NCBI GenBank assembly: GCA_033032865.1
Contig: JAWHQI010000099.1
Coordinates: 4,267,501 to 4,331,500 of the forward strand
Direction: 5' to 3'
DNA from: Dactylorhiza incarnata
Lineage: Eukaryota; Streptophyta; Magnoliopsida; Asparagales; Orchidaceae
DNA length: 64,000 nucleotides
The notes below the pieces were generated by a model. That model ran no database searches and was not told where the DNA came from. It saw nothing but the letters and a program-made list of their open reading frames with translations. Every line of letters begins with the position of its first letter. Position 1 is the stretch's first letter. The position numbers were made by a program, and so were the translations under genes. Shown here in pieces: positions 11,436-24,208 of this stretch.

Positions 11436-11598
11436 CGGAGCTAAGAGTCAAAGAGAGTTCTCGCTGTATAGTTAATTATTAGCACGAAGCCTAATACAAA
11501 CAAGTCAAATAAGCAATTGCACACAAGGTATAAAGTACAATAAGGTTTGAAAGCTACTAACTCATACATGTCACGACATCGCTCTGATGGATGGATTC
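11436..11598 (-). pseudogene. GYP4b gag-protease junction fragment
   Basis: The minus strand reads CNCLFDLFVLGFVLIINY, close to CNCLFDLFVFGFVLILNY upstream of the aspartic protease in GYP4a (about 55700-55790). The fragment is cut on the right by COP-A, whose target duplication gattc is 11594-11598. It resumes at 40992: removing COP-A restores the sequence found intact at about 55845. The left end is cut at the GYP3 junction. Confidence 0.85.
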
Positions 11599-12919
11599 TG
11601 TTGGGAAAAAACCCTTGTGATTTATCTAACAAATTACTTAAAGTGATTTCATCAGTTAGGTTATATTACCCACATTGTATAGAAAGGGTAAAATGGTCAT
11701 TAGATGTCCTAGGATGTCACACTCACCTTAGAATGTCAAGATAGGGTCAAGATAATCACAAAATCTATTAAGTCAAGACTTTCGTCGAATGGAAGTCGAC
11801 GCAACTTCGACTTGATGTCGATGCAACTCTGACTAGAAGCCGAAGCAACTCAGACTGACTGTCGAAGTATCAAGTTAAGTCGACGCAACGTCGAAATGAT
11901 CTCAACACAGGAGACAAAGCTTGTCAAAGCTATATTAAAAGTCGATGCAACATCGAAAGGAACTCGACGCAGAAGGAAGAGCCTGTCGAAGCCATCTCAG
12001 AAGTCGACGCAACTTCGACTTCAATTTGACGCAGAAGATAAATTTCAAGTCCAAGTCTTCAACTCAACGGATACGTCGATAAGTAATCGACGCAACATCG
12101 ACATCTGAGTTCAGCCAGAGCTAAGAAGGAATTTGAAGCTACTTCCATAAGAACTCAGAGGTGCGTCGATATGACAAAAGATGAAGTTGATGCAGCGTCA
12201 AATACATACAAAAGTAGAAGGTTTTCTGCTATCATTTCTAATACCTTTTCAGAAGATCTACATAGCTAAACACTATTCTCCAATGGCTTGTTTCTTGTCA
12301 AGAATGGAACGGAGTAATCTAGAAATACAGCAAAGACATTCTTGGAAGTTATTCAAATCAGATGGACGGGTCGGGAATAAAATAAGAAGAAAATATCAAT
12401 TGTCCAATGGACATTCCTTCTAAGGACAACCCAAAAGAAGAAAGAAATTCTAATTCAAATGATAGAGAATAAGTATGCTGAGGAGAGAAGAAAAAGACAA
12501 CCAACTCATTTATTATTCTGTCTGTCGAAATAGTGCTTCTTCTTCTTCCTCCTTCAACCATAAGATAGAACAAAAGAAGATCTCTCTCTGCACAGGAAAA
12601 TAGCAACAGAGCCGCTCTTTCTTCATCATCACATAACAATAAGTCTACAAGAGTGCTCTGAGAATCAGGATCAAGCTCATAACCCTTGCAATCATCACAA
12701 TCATAAGCAAGGGTTCATCATATTTAGATCCTGTGATAAAGAGAAGCAACAGTTCAAAGAAATAGCTTCTGAAGAATTCTGACAGCAGAATTATGATCTC
12801 TTCTTTCTTTCTTCTCCTTCATTCACCAACTGTAAAAGAGTTTTAAGAATCCCTCTTTCAAAGGATTCAGTAGTTCTAAGAGTCTCCTTATCAAAAGACT
12901 CGGTGTTTCTAAGAGTCTC

Positions 12920-14605
12920 TGATAAATAGTATTTTGACCTACTTTTAGTGGGGTATTTATTTTAATATTAATATAAATTTGTAAATAATATGTAGATTTT
13001 ACTTAAATAATCATTTGATTTATAATTATTTACTAATTTCAGGTTATTTTCTATTTTGCAGGATATTTGGAGCTTTTGGCTAAAATTGCAAGTACACGCC
13101 CTCAGTTACGCCCGTGACCAAGGGCGTGGCAACATAAAGACTCATTCCAGCTCACTACCGGGATTCTAAAGCTGAAAATGTGAAGAAATACAAGTCACGC
13201 CCTCGGTCACGCCCGTGATCGAGGCCGTGTAAGATGACATGGCCTTGGCTAGTCAAATTCCAACTCAACCAAACAAATCACCCAGTATACGCCCGTGTTA
13301 GTCAAGTCATGCCCGTGACTTTCACTTGTCATGCCCGTGTAACCTCCAGCCGATCCCACGGATCCTCCAACAGTCACTCCCCTGACCCAACCAAGTAGAC
13401 GCCCGTGATCACCAGAAGTAATGCCTGTGTAGCTTCTCTGTTGCCAGATCATGCCTCTGTCCCTCCAGAATTCCCCTCCAGCTGCACTTTAATTAATACA
13501 CTCCCTGGGTCACGGGCGTGACCTAGGGCATGACGCGCACATAACGCCAGCAATGACTCCATAAGGCGCCCTCTCTGCACCATCTTCGATCATGCCCCTT
13601 ACACTCCCTTGGTCACTGGCGTGACCGAGGGCGTGTAACCTCAACCTTTTGCCTATTTAAAGATAGCTCCTCCAGATCTCAAATCATCCAATTTTCCACC
13701 CCTCTTGGGCCAAAACTACTTCCCTCTGCCCCCTCTTGGGGCAGAAATGCTTTTCTTTCTTCTTTTATTTTCTTATTTCTTTTAGCTTAGATTTTGATTC
13801 CATGTAATTTTAATTTTATGCAATGTAGTCTTAGATTTCATTTCATGCAAGGCTTTCAAATTCTTGTACTCCTTTCCTTTATGCAATTCAATTTTCTCTT
13901 AATAAAATGTTTTTTCAATTCCTTTCATCTTTGTATTTTCATGTCCATTAATATTTAGTCTTGGTCATTGCAACCGATGAATGAAATTATCTATCCTTAT
14001 TGTCTCTCTCTTCTTCCTTCGATTTATTCTTGAATAATAATGTATCGAGTTCATATACCGCTTGTGAATTTCGATAGTTGTTTTCGCATTCTAGTTAGCC
14101 GAGAGGCTCGTGCGTGTGAATCAATTACTCAAGAATAAAAAGAGTTGATCGCAACCCTCGAGAGAGGATGACGGAAATCTTCTGGATTGGAGTCAAGTTC
14201 TATAGCGGGATTCACCTCAATAAAGCGAGTATTAGGTTATCGATTATAGAATGAGAATTCAGTTGATATTCCTAATCTTAGTTGGGCGTAGTCCTCGAGA
14301 GAGGTACATTCATAATTCGGGAATCTCCACGGTCAAGGATCGGATCAGAAGCATATAAGTCAATTCTTTCTATTTCACTCGAAGTTTGCTTTGCTCAAGT
14401 TTAGATTTCTTTTCTTTAATTTAGTTTAGTTATAAAATTTCTTCTATGTATTATTTGATAAAATAATAGTTTGTTTTTCCGAAGTAAAAGTACTCGACAG
14501 ACCCGTGGATTTATTCGATCTTGATATTTTCATATCCTATGCTATGAACGATGGGTACGCTTGCCTAGTCCGTTTATCATTTAATAATTTAATTTTTATG
14601 TATCA
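12920..14605 (+). repeat. ASP-1 5' LTR
   Basis: It is 1,686 bp from TGATAAATAGTATTTTGAC to ATGTATCA. From 13090 to 13640 it holds about 15 variants of CACGCCCGTGAC. GGTCACG and CGTGACC arms around two G/C bases form an inverted repeat. A TATTTAAA box lies at about 13653. Confidence 0.9.
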
Positions 14606-16161
14606 TGTTTTTGGCGCCGTTGCCGTAGACTTTTAATCGATATTTCAAAAAAGGGAAACACTATTAATTTTATATTTCTTTTTTCTTTACTTTTTTCCCT
14701 TTATATATATATAAATGAAAAAAATTTATGCTATAATTAAATTCTTGAAAAGGAAGCTTTGGGCTTGTCATCCCATCGTAGTTCCTAGTACCTTGCGACC
14801 CCTTCACCGGGTAGACCTTGGGAAGTCCAAGACTAATTAAAACATATAAAAAAATCTCTCTTTTTATTTTATTTTACACAAAAAATATAAACTTATAAAA
14901 CAACCAATTTTTTTTTTCTTTTTGTTTTATTTGTTTTGTGTTTTGTTATTTAATTTTTATACAGGTATTCGTGTTGGTCTCACCGTCTTCAAATCAGAGA
15001 CGTGCTATTCTTCCTCTCTTTGTTCATGTTTTTCTTGTTTTTCTTCTTTTTTTACTTCGTGCTTAGTTTTCAACATTGGGAAAATGTTGAATTTTAAGTA
15101 TGTGGGTGTATTTCCTAATCTTTAAATTTTTTTTTCAAAAACTTAAAAAAATTTAATATATATATATGTATATATATATAATAATAATAAAGTAAACCCT
15201 TACTTTTGTTTTTGTTATTTCCAAAATCAAATATTTGAGAGTTTATTTATAAGCATTTTTACTATTTTTAATTTCCTAATCTTTTATTTTATCATGGTTA
15301 GTAAAATATAATTTTTAGGTGATTTAGTTTTAAGGAATATATTGTGATCTTAATTTGATTAGAGTAATTTATTTAGCACTTTTTCTCTTTTATTTTAATT
15401 AGTCTCAATTTTGTAGCAATTGTGCCTAACACCTTGAAATTTAATTATTTCTACCCCATGCTTTTAGATTCTTAGGAAATTATAATTTACTATAGTTGCT
15501 CTCAAAATGTTTTAATTTAGAATTTATTTTAGCCCTTTACCCTTTAGCCTTACCCAAAAAAGAACAAAAGAATTATTAAGAGATCATATGCCATGGAAAT
15601 AAGAGGATAAAATTTATTATTTCCTAAACATATGCCCCCTCTCAATGAAGAATATTTAAAAAAGATTATATGTCATTGAAAATGAGAGGATAAAATTCAT
15701 CATTTTCCTAAACATATACAAATAGAAAAGAAAAAAGATGGGGTGAGAGGATAAAATTCATCACCTCCAATCAAAGCAATCTTCATGATTACCCAAAACC
15801 CTTGGCCAATATAAATGATTTTATACTTAAATTAAAATATTAGGAGAGCATAATTAGTAGTTTGAAAGTTTCCGTAAGCGTCTTTAAAGTTGGAGTATTC
15901 TTATAATTTTAATCTAATTTTGTTCGCAAATTACTCAACTTTGTCAACTAGTTAATCTATTTGAGAATTTTTAGCTAAATATTTCTCTCTTTTCAAACTA
16001 TTCTCATAATTTAGGACTTATCTCTTAAATCCCTAAATTTTAATTTTGGCTTTCTTTTGATTTAAATGAAATTTTAGTTTAATTAAAAATCTTATAAATG
16101 TCTTATGAATATTTCTCATATTTTTGCTCTGGAATAGGAAAAGCTTAAGTATGTGGGTACT
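14606..16161 (+). other. ASP-1 interior: PBS, shared block, hairpin cluster, PPT
   Basis: TGGCGCCGTTGCCG at 14612-14625 is complementary to the 3' end of tRNA-Asp including CCA. The block shared with the GYP1 LTR follows at 14751-14837. A 67-codon ORF at 14922-15125 is low-complexity and not credible. Three hairpins lie at 15585-15634, 15667-15718 and 15740-15767. The PPT is AAGTATGTGGGTAC just before 16162. The remainder is AT-rich sequence. Confidence 0.75.
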
Positions 16162-17849
16162 TGATAAATAGTATTTTGACATACTTTTAGTGGGGTATTT
16201 ATTTTAATATTAATATAAATTTGTAAATAATATGTGTATTTTACTTAAATATTCATTTAATTTATAATTATTTACTAATTTCCGATTATTTTCTGTTTTG
16301 CAGGAGTTTTGGAGCTTTTAGCTAAAATTGCAAGTACACGCCCTCAGTCACGCCCGTGACCAAAGGCGTGTCAACATAAAGACTCGTTCCAGCTCACTGC
16401 CGTGATTCTAAAGCAGAAAACATGAAGAAATGCAAGTCACGCCCTCGGTCACGCCCGTGACCGAGGCCGTGTAAGATGACATGGCCATGAATAGTCAAAT
16501 TCCAGCTCATCCAGACAAATCACCCAGTACACGCCCGTGTTAGTTAAGTCACGCCCGTGACTTTCACTTGTCACGCTCGTGTAACCTCCAGCCGATCTCG
16601 CAGCTCCTCCAGCAGTCACGCCCCTGACCCAGCCAAGTACATGCCCGTGACCTCCAGAAGCCATGCCCGTGTAGCTTCTCTGCTGCCAGATCATGCCTCT
16701 GTCCCGCCAAAATTTCCCACCAGCTGCACTTTAATGAATACATGCCCTAGGTTACAGGCGTGACCTAGGCGTGGCGCGCACGTAATGCCAGCAATAACTC
16801 CATAAGGCACCCTCTCTGCACCAGCTTCGATCACGCCCCTTACACGCCCTTGGTCACGGGTGTGACTGAGGGTGTGTAACCTCAACTTTTCGCCGATTTA
16901 AAGACAGCTCCTCTAGATCTCAAATCATCCAATTTTCCACCCCTCTAGGGCCAAAACTCCTTCCCTCTGCCCCTCTTGGGGCAGAAATGTTTTTCTTTCT
17001 TCATGTATTTTATTATTTCTTTTTAGCTTAGATTTTGATTCCATGTAATTTTAATTTTATGCAATGTAGTCTTAGATTTCATTTCATGCAAGGCTTTCAA
17101 ATTCTTGTACTCTTTTCCTTTATGTAATTCAATTTTCTCTTAATAAAATGCTTTTTCAATTCCTTTAATCTTTGTATTTTCTTGTCAATTAATATTTAGT
17201 CTTGGTCTTTGCAACTGATGAATGAAATTATTTTTCTCTTTATTGTCTCTCTCTTATTTCTTCGATTTATTATTGAATAATAACGTATCGAGTTGATACA
17301 CGGGTTGTGAATTTCGATATTTATTTTCACATTCTAGTTAGCTGAGAGGCTCGTGCGTACAAATCAATCGCTCAAGAATAAAAAGAGTTGATCACAACCC
17401 TCGAGAGAGGATGACGAAAATCTTCTAGATAGGAGTCAAGTCCTATAGCAAGAGTCACCTCATTAAAGCGAGTATTAGGTTATTAATTATAGAATGAGAA
17501 TTCGGTTGATATTCCTAATCTTAGTTGGGCGTAGTCCTCGAGAGAGGTACATTCATAATTCGGGAATCTCCACGGTCAAGGATCAGATTAGAAGCATATA
17601 AGTCAATTCTTTCTATTTCACTCGAAGTTTGCTTTATTCAAGTTTAGATTTCTTTTCTTTAATTTAGTTTATTTATAAAATTTCTCCTAAAGTATTATTT
17701 GATAAAATAATAGTTTGTTTTCCCAAAGTAAAAGTACTCGACAGACCCATGGATTTATACGACCTTGATATTTTCATATCATATGCTATGAACGATATGT
17801 ACGCTTGCTTAGTACATTTATAATTTAATAATTTAATTTTTACATATCA
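16162..17849 (+). repeat. ASP-1 3' LTR
   Basis: It is 1,688 bp and aligns along its length with 12920-14605, with scattered substitutions that make it clearly older than ASP-2. The CACGCCCGTGAC array is at 16335-16885. Confidence 0.9.
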
Positions 17850-18219
17850 GTTTCCTTATCAAAAGACTCAGTGGTTTTGAGAGTATCCTTATCAAAAGAC
17901 TCAGTGGTTCTGAGAGTCTCCTTATCAAAAGACTTAGACACAGTTAGTGCAATCCTACTAGGGAGGTAGAAGAGTGGACTACCCATATTTTGGGGAACCA
18001 CTATAAAAATCTTGTGTCTTCTGGATTTATTTACTGTGCTGTCCCAGTTTTCTGTTTTCTGTATTTATATTTTCTGCATTTACTTTATTCTGTTTTGGTA
18101 GTGTTGATTGCATATTACTTAGTAGTTTTATTGGGTGTGCACATTTAGGGTATAAAATATTTAAAACTCTATTCACCCCTCTCTTGACAATACTTAGAGG
18201 CACAGTATGCACTTTTATT

Positions 18220-18232
18220 TGGTATCAGAGCG
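18220..18232 (+). other. COP-A primer-binding site
   Basis: TGGTATCAGAGCG directly after the LTR is complementary to the 3' end of initiator-Met tRNA, the usual copia primer. Confidence 0.9.
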
Positions 18233-18326
18233 AGGTTGATCATAAAAAGCTTAACACCTTGATCAAAAGATCTCCTCGCTCTTATTTCTTTATTTTAAAT
18301 TAACTAAAACTGTTTTATAAAGAAAA

Positions 18327-18487
18327 ATGAGTTCTAAGGACTATGCATCAACAAGACCACCAGTTTGTAATCTTAACAAGTTTACACTCTGGAAGGCTAG
18401 AATAAAGCTTTATACGAACTCTATTGATGAAGACATCTTTAATGTCATTATTTCAGGTCCTCCTATTCCATTCAGGAAAGATGCAAG
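18327..18487 (+). pseudogene. COP-A gag N-terminus
   Basis: The ATG at 18327, 108 bp after the PBS, opens MSSKDYASTRPPV, then LWKARIKLYTNSIDEDIFN and ISGPPIPFRKD. The FTLWKARI and GPPIP motifs are typical of copia gag. COP-B interrupts it after 54 codons. The 5-bp duplication gcaag is at 18483-18487, and the frame continues at 35270 (SGTITHELLPRDEW). Confidence 0.85.
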
Positions 18488-20038
18488 TGAAAGTGTACAA
18501 TGTGCCTCTGAGAATCCTCTAGAGGTGTGGTGAATAGAGATCTAAAATATTTTCTATTCTATTTATGCACACATAATAAAAACTCTAGTATTATGCATTC
18601 AACAAAACCAAGGACAGAATAAAATAAATGTAGTTTGCTGAAAATAAACACAGAATAAATAAGTAGGGACAACACAAAAAATCACAACCTAGAAGTCACC
18701 AGTATTTTATAGAGGCTACCCAAAATGTGGGCACTCCTCTCTTCTACCTTCCTGGTAGGATTGCACAACCTGTGCCTGAGTCTTTTGATAAGGAGACTCT
18801 TAGAACCACTGAGTCTTTTGATAAGGAGACTCTTAGATCCACTTAATACTTTGAAAGAGGGATTAATAAAACTCTTTTACAGTGTGAAGAATAAGGAAAA
18901 GAAAGAAGGAAGATGAAGAAAAGAATTCTGAGAAGGGTTAGAAGCTTTTTCTCAAGTTCAGCTTCTGTTTGTCTTTCACTGGATCTGTTGATTATGAACC
19001 CTTGCTTATGATTGTGATGATTTGCAAGGGTTATTTATTCAGATCCTTTTCTCTAAAAGCTTCTTATAATCTGGCTGTTATGTGGTGAAGAAGAAGAAGC
19101 AGCTAAGTATGTCTCCTATGCAGAGAGAGCACTGTATTTCTGTCTTAGGGTTAGAGAGGAGAAGGAGAAGAAACCCTATTCGACAGAATGCAATAATGTA
19201 ATAACTCTATTCTATTCTTCTTCTCTTTTTGCATACTTATTCTGTATGATTGGATTTCAAAAACCTTTCTTCTTTTGGACTGTCCTGAAAAGGAATTTAT
19301 CTTTCCCACTTATTTTTCTTTCTTCTTTTGTTCTCGACCCGTCCATCATTTTTGAATACCTTCCAAAAATGATTTGTTGTGTCCTGAAAAGCTCCATTCC
19401 ATTCTTGGCAATAAATGAGCCGTTGGAGAACTGTCTCTAGACTGGTGGTCCTTCTGAAAAAGGTCTCAAAAGGACAGCAGAAAAAGCTTCCTTTTCTGAC
19501 TATATTCGACGCTGCGTCGACTTCATCATTCTTCATATCGATGCACCTCTGAGTTCTTATCAGAGTAGCTCCGAATTCCTTCTTAGCTTTGGCTGAACTT
19601 AGATGTTGATGCTACGTCGATTCCTTATCGACGTATCCATCGAGTTGAAGACTTGGACTTTGAGCTTTAACTACCGTGTCAAATTGTAGTCGAAGTTGCA
19701 TCGACTTCTTGAATGGCTTCGACAAGCTCTTCCTTCTGCTTTGAGTTCCTTTCGACGTTGCGTCGACTTGAATTATACTTCGATAACCTGAATAAGTTGC
19801 TTAGACTTCTAGTCAGAGTTGCGTCGATATCAAGTCAAAGTTGTGTCGACTTTCATTCGATGCAAGTCTTAACTTAACTTATTTTGTGATTGTCTTGACA
19901 CTCAAAGGTGAGTGTGACATCCTAAGACATCTAATGACCAATTTACCCTTACTATACAATGTGGGTATTATAACCTAAGAGGTAAAATCATTTATAGATA
20001 ATTTGTTTAAGTTAAATCAAAAGGAGTTTTTCCCAACA
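18488..20038 (-). repeat. COP-B 3' LTR
   Basis: The minus strand runs from TGTTGGGAAAAACTCC to GTACACTTTCA, 1,551 bp. The GTCGACGCA-type array is at 19500-19870. Two copies of the 33-bp repeat occur at about 18775-18845. The PPT (GATAAATATGGGGATA) is at about 20039-20055. Confidence 0.9.
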
Positions 20039-20212
20039 ATATCCCCATATTTATCTTAACAAATTTTACATATTATTTAAGGTGATTTTACATATTCTTT
20101 GACATAAACACAAATACAAGCAAGACATACATAGACAATATGATATAATAGATGAAAATATCTGATTGATATAACTGAGTGTTTATCAGAGTTAATTTAC
20201 CCAAGATATGTT

Positions 20213-21733
20213 TCACTTTTTCTTTCTAAGAAATGTTGACAAAGCCTCATATACTTTTCTGGATTTCCTCTCCACATATTTGAAATTAGTTGGAATGGCT
20301 TTTTTTAGATTTCTCTGGGTTCTCTCATGCCCCTTAAAAAGCTTTTCTAGACCAGCTTCTATTTCAGGATATACATCACTGAGCTTTGATCCCATACTGA
20401 TAACTTTAGCAGTCAGCGGGTTAATTTCTTCCAGATCTATATCCTCTGCATCAGGATCAGGTACTATGAAAGTTGACTGAGGAAGTCCTGAAATTGGAGC
20501 TATTTTGAAAGTAATCTTCCTTTTCTTTTGATATGGCAGGTCTTCTAAATTTTGATTGATTTCAAGACCCTTTGTACCTTGTTGCCCTTTCTCTTCCCTG
20601 AGTTTGGCCTGAGGGTTCTTGGCAGTATATTTAGAAAGATCAAACAAAGTGCTGGGAATCTTGAATGCTTCTTCTAATTGTTTTTTTTCCACAACCTCTT
20701 TACCCTTTTCAGCCTTTCAATGAACAAGCTTCAAATTCATGTTTCTCTTTTTCTCTGATTTTGTTTAGAGCACTGTCATGTTTTGGATCAACATATTCCT
20801 TCATTGTATTTTCAGGAATATCAACTTTCTCATAAGTCTTGTAATAAGATTTGTCCTTTTTATACATTTTTCTTTGTTCTTTTGTATACCTCTCCCAGAT
20901 GGGTATACTTCTTCCATGACCTCTTCCTTTGAGATTTCTTCCCTGAACTCTCCCTCTGTATGGAGGTCTTCCTCTGAGAGCAGATCCTTGAACAATATGA
21001 GTGGATGCTGGAGTGGGATCAGGAGGGAGCTGAGCTAGTGGTGGAGATGATGGAACATGATCAGGAGCCTGGTCAGTAGGCTTGGATGATGGGACTATTG
21101 TAGATTCTTCATAGTAGGTCCAGAACCCCTATGTCTTAGGGATGGACAAATTAGTTGACTCTTGTTGTTGTTGCACACTTTTCAAGTAACCAATGTCATC
21201 TGAAAAGAGGTCACTCACCCCCTATTTTGATGACTCCCCCTATATTAAGGGCAGGGTTATTGGAGGAGAGTAAAATGCTGGGAGTGAAAGAAGCTTAGAG
21301 GTGATGACATGCTCACCTTTAGACACAAAGGATAAAGGAAGAACTGTAGTGTATACTGAGTCTTTAGGTGGCTTCCTACTGATACACTCCTCCCCCTGCT
21401 TTATATCGTTGATCAAAGATATAAAGACATCGACAGACAATACTGACAATCTCATTTATGTATCAAGGGCCTGATTTCACCCGTGAGGTCTCGCAACCTT
21501 CTATGCTGAGCGCACAACTTGCGATAGCAATCCTTCGAGAAGTCAAGATACTGAGCACTAAACTGAGATAGTAAGGTCTCGAGAGCAAGATCTACTGTTC
21601 GATAATGTGTCTTTAATTCGATGGAGTCGCCATTGAAATCCTGTGCGTACCTACAGAGAAACAGAAAGAGAGAAGTAGAAGGGAAAATGGAGGAGAGTGA
21701 AAGGGGAGAAGTCGAAAAGCACAATAAGGTCAT
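20213..21733 (-). pseudogene. COP-B env-like ORF, decayed
   Basis: It lies between RNase H and the 3' LTR, where Sireviruses carry a third ORF. An ATG at 21633-21631 follows a pyrimidine tract and a TAG|GTACGCACAG acceptor-like site, the same arrangement as in COP-A. The frame closes after six codons. Fragments remain at 21452-21733 (LLSQFSAQYLDFSK, shifted) and a 159-codon open C-terminal piece at 20213-20692, which is charged (LEKLFKGHERTQRNLKKAIP, FLRKKK). Several CTCCCCCT strings (AGGGGGAG on the coding strand) lie at 21190-21400. The protein's function is unproven even in intact relatives. Confidence 0.6.
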
Positions 21734-21829
21734 ATGCTTGAGTTGCTTTGAATAGATGAATCATCACAACGTAGGGATATATTGGAAGAAATGTTGAAAG
21801 GAAATGAATTCAGCGCACCAAAATATGTC

Positions 21830-22050
21830 GATGTCGCTTCTGTGCGCACTTTGCAAATTCGACATAGCGTCGAGAATAATTCGATGTGGCTCCGAATATA
21901 GTTCAGCAACCATAATGTCGACGTAAGCATAGATATGTATTCGACGCTACGTCGAGTGCTATTCGAAGGATATATCCCAATCTGCTCTCGACGTTGACGT
22001 TGAGTAGAAATTGATGGTGCGTCGATTGTTATTCGACGCAGCTCTGATTT
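21830..22050 (-). repeat. Inverted-repeat array between COP-B RNase H and env-like ORF
   Basis: Multiple TTCGACGCTACGTCGA-like words with ATTCGA and GTCGA arms recur. They are the same word family as in the COP-A and COP-B LTRs. The equivalent COP-A array is at 36840-37110. Confidence 0.65.
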
Positions 22051-22146
22051 AAATAGTTACATTTTTCTTAAAATTTTTTGTTGTTTTTCCTAGCAATATC
22101 TTTCTATATAAAAATAAGCTTGACTACATAATATAGTGGGAGTGAC

Positions 22147-23336
22147 CTAAAAGGCTCCGTCAAGCATTCTCAGTGCATTGATGAAGAACTTGGGTTTACT
22201 TTCATCAAGTGGCTTAGTGAAGATGTCAGCCCTTTGAATATCAGTGGAAATATATTAAAGGTTGATCTTACCCTTCTCAACATTATCCCTGAGAAAGTGT
22301 TGCCTTATCTTTATGTGTTTAGTTCTGCTATGGAGAACATGATTGGAAGCTATAGAAATAGCACTAGAGCTATCACAGAATATTATGGAATTGACAAGAG
22401 AAAAATTGTAATCTAACAACTGATTTTGCAACCACGGTATTTGTGAGCAGCAACTTCCTGCAGCTATATACTCAGCTTCAGTTGTAGAAGTGGAGACTGT
22501 GGTTTGCTTCTTGCTAAACCATGAGATCAGTCTAGCACGCAAGAACTGACATGTTCCTGAGGTTCTTTTTCTATCCAGCCTGCATGCAACATAGTCAGCA
22601 TCTGAATAACCTACTAATTCAAATCCAGATTCAGCTGGATACCATAAGCCATGTTCAGGTGTACCCTTTAGATATATGAGTATCCTTTATATAGAACTCA
22701 TGTGAGATTCCTTGGGGTCAACGTGAAACTTAGTACATATGCAGGTGGCAACATTATATCTGGTCTGCCAACTGTCAGGTAGAGAAGAGAGCCAATGGCT
22801 GCTCTGTAAGTCTTCTGATCAAAGGACTTACCCTTTTCATCTCTATATAAAACAACATTAGTAGCCATGGGGGTTTTCATAATAGAGGCATTTTCCATCC
22901 CAAACCTCTTGATGCATTCTCTGGTATACTTGGATTGAGATATGAAAATGCCATATGCATTCTGCCTTACTTAAAGGCCAAGGAAATAAGATAGTTCCCC
23001 CATGCTACTCATTTCAAATCTTGACTGCATTAGGTAAGCAAACCTTTTGCATAGAGATTGATCTATTTACCCAAATATAATGTCATCTACATATATTTGT
23101 ACTAGCAAAAGCTGATTATTATGTGCTCTTGTGAAGAGTGTTTTATCCACTTTCCCTCTTTCAAAGAAGTGTTCCAGAAGGAAAGTGAATAAGGTCTCGT
23201 ACCAAGCTCTTGGAGCTTGCTTGAGGCCATATAGTCCTTTATCTAACCTATATACAGAAGAGGGAAAAGATGGATTGACAAAACCCGGGGGTTGCTCCAC
23301 ATTCACTTCTTCCTGAAGAGTTCCATTTAGGAATGC
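22147..23336 (-). pseudogene. COP-B reverse transcriptase C-part and RNase H
   Basis: Downstream of the ASP-2 insertion the minus strand gives [29 protein letters not shown] and the active-site box YVDDIIFG, then the connection (KTPMATNV, YRAAIGSLLYLT, RPDIM) and RNase H (SWFSKKQTTVSTSTTEAEYI, FCDSSSAISIA, SRTKHI, ADIFTKPLDE) to a TAG at 22149-22147. In an intact element these copy the RNA and degrade the template. Frame changes between 22540 and 23066 and scattered stops break it. Confidence 0.92.
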
Positions 23337-24208
23337 TGATACGTTTTTTGATTAGTTTGTTTCTCTCTTTTCTTTGTTAGAAAGAGAGAAAGAAAAGGAA
23401 AAGCTCTTTCTTCCTTTTCGATTCAACCTTGGGCGGACGTTTTCGAAGAGCCCCGCGAGTAATCCTACTTCGAGGAATTATCCGTTATCCTATCGAAGGA
23501 TAGAAGTAACGAACTCTTTCTCTTTCGAAATATCGAGGATTCCTCCTCGGCCGCGTCCTTTGAAGGCTGAATGAAAAGAATGAAAGGGGGCTTCTTTTTA
23601 TGTAAAATTAAGATTGAAAGCTTTTGAAAATATTGTTGCAACAATTTTTTGAGTAGTTGCAACAATTCTTTAAGAGCGCTTTAAAACTTCTTTTACCTTG
23701 AGCTAGTTGCAACAACCAAAGATGTTGCAACTATTTTTTAAGTGTTTTTAAAAGAGTTTTAAAGAGTGCTTTAGAGAGAAAGCTTTTGGGTTTATGTAAT
23801 TATCCGGACTAAAATCAATAAAGGCAAGTGGACCTTATCGATAGTAGTTTAGGATATTTCTTTTGAAATATCAAGGTCGTATTTTTCCAAGGTCGTATCG
23901 ATTATTTCTACTTTTTAGGAACGCGCTATTATTTTATCGAGAAAAGTTTGAAATTGATTTTTATGATTTTATAGAAAAGTTAGTGACGAAAATGATAACT
24001 ATCGCGGGCTTGGTGTGCGTTTAGCAAAAACCAAGAAAAGCGATGAAAAGAAAAAGAACGAAAACGTTAATTTAAAAAGTAGTTTTGCGGGTAGCGGATT
24101 TAAGCAACAAGCAAATATATATAAAAAAATTAAAAGACGCACTAATTGAAAACTCACGCACTCTACGGAATTAAAATGAAAGCTGTAAATTGCAGAAATT
24201 GAAGAAAT

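Larger units (their letters stand above)
12920..17849 (+). mobile_element. ASP-1: non-coding tRNA-Asp-primed LTR element
   Basis: Two similar LTRs begin TGATAAATAG and end TATCA. The element is flanked by GTCTC (12915-12919) and GTTTC (17850-17854), a target duplication with one change. The 1.56-kb interior (14606-16161) has a PBS but no gag or pol codons. The PBS primer is the one described for Athila-type Ty3/gypsy elements, so I infer a large non-coding derivative of that lineage needing proteins in trans. It is related to ASP-2 through PBS, PPT, hairpins and the GGTCACG word. Confidence 0.9.
11599..18218 (+). repeat. COP-A 5' LTR, split by ASP-1
   Basis: Without ASP-1 and one 5-bp duplication it is about 1,685 bp, against 1,680 bp for the 3' LTR. 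From 11780 to 12120 it carries an array of GTCGACGCAACTTCGACT-type words. A 33-bp tandem repeat (GTTCTAAGAGTCTCCTTATC plus AAAAGACTCAGTG) spans the ASP-1 insertion site. The end is just before the PBS at 18220. Confidence 0.88.
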
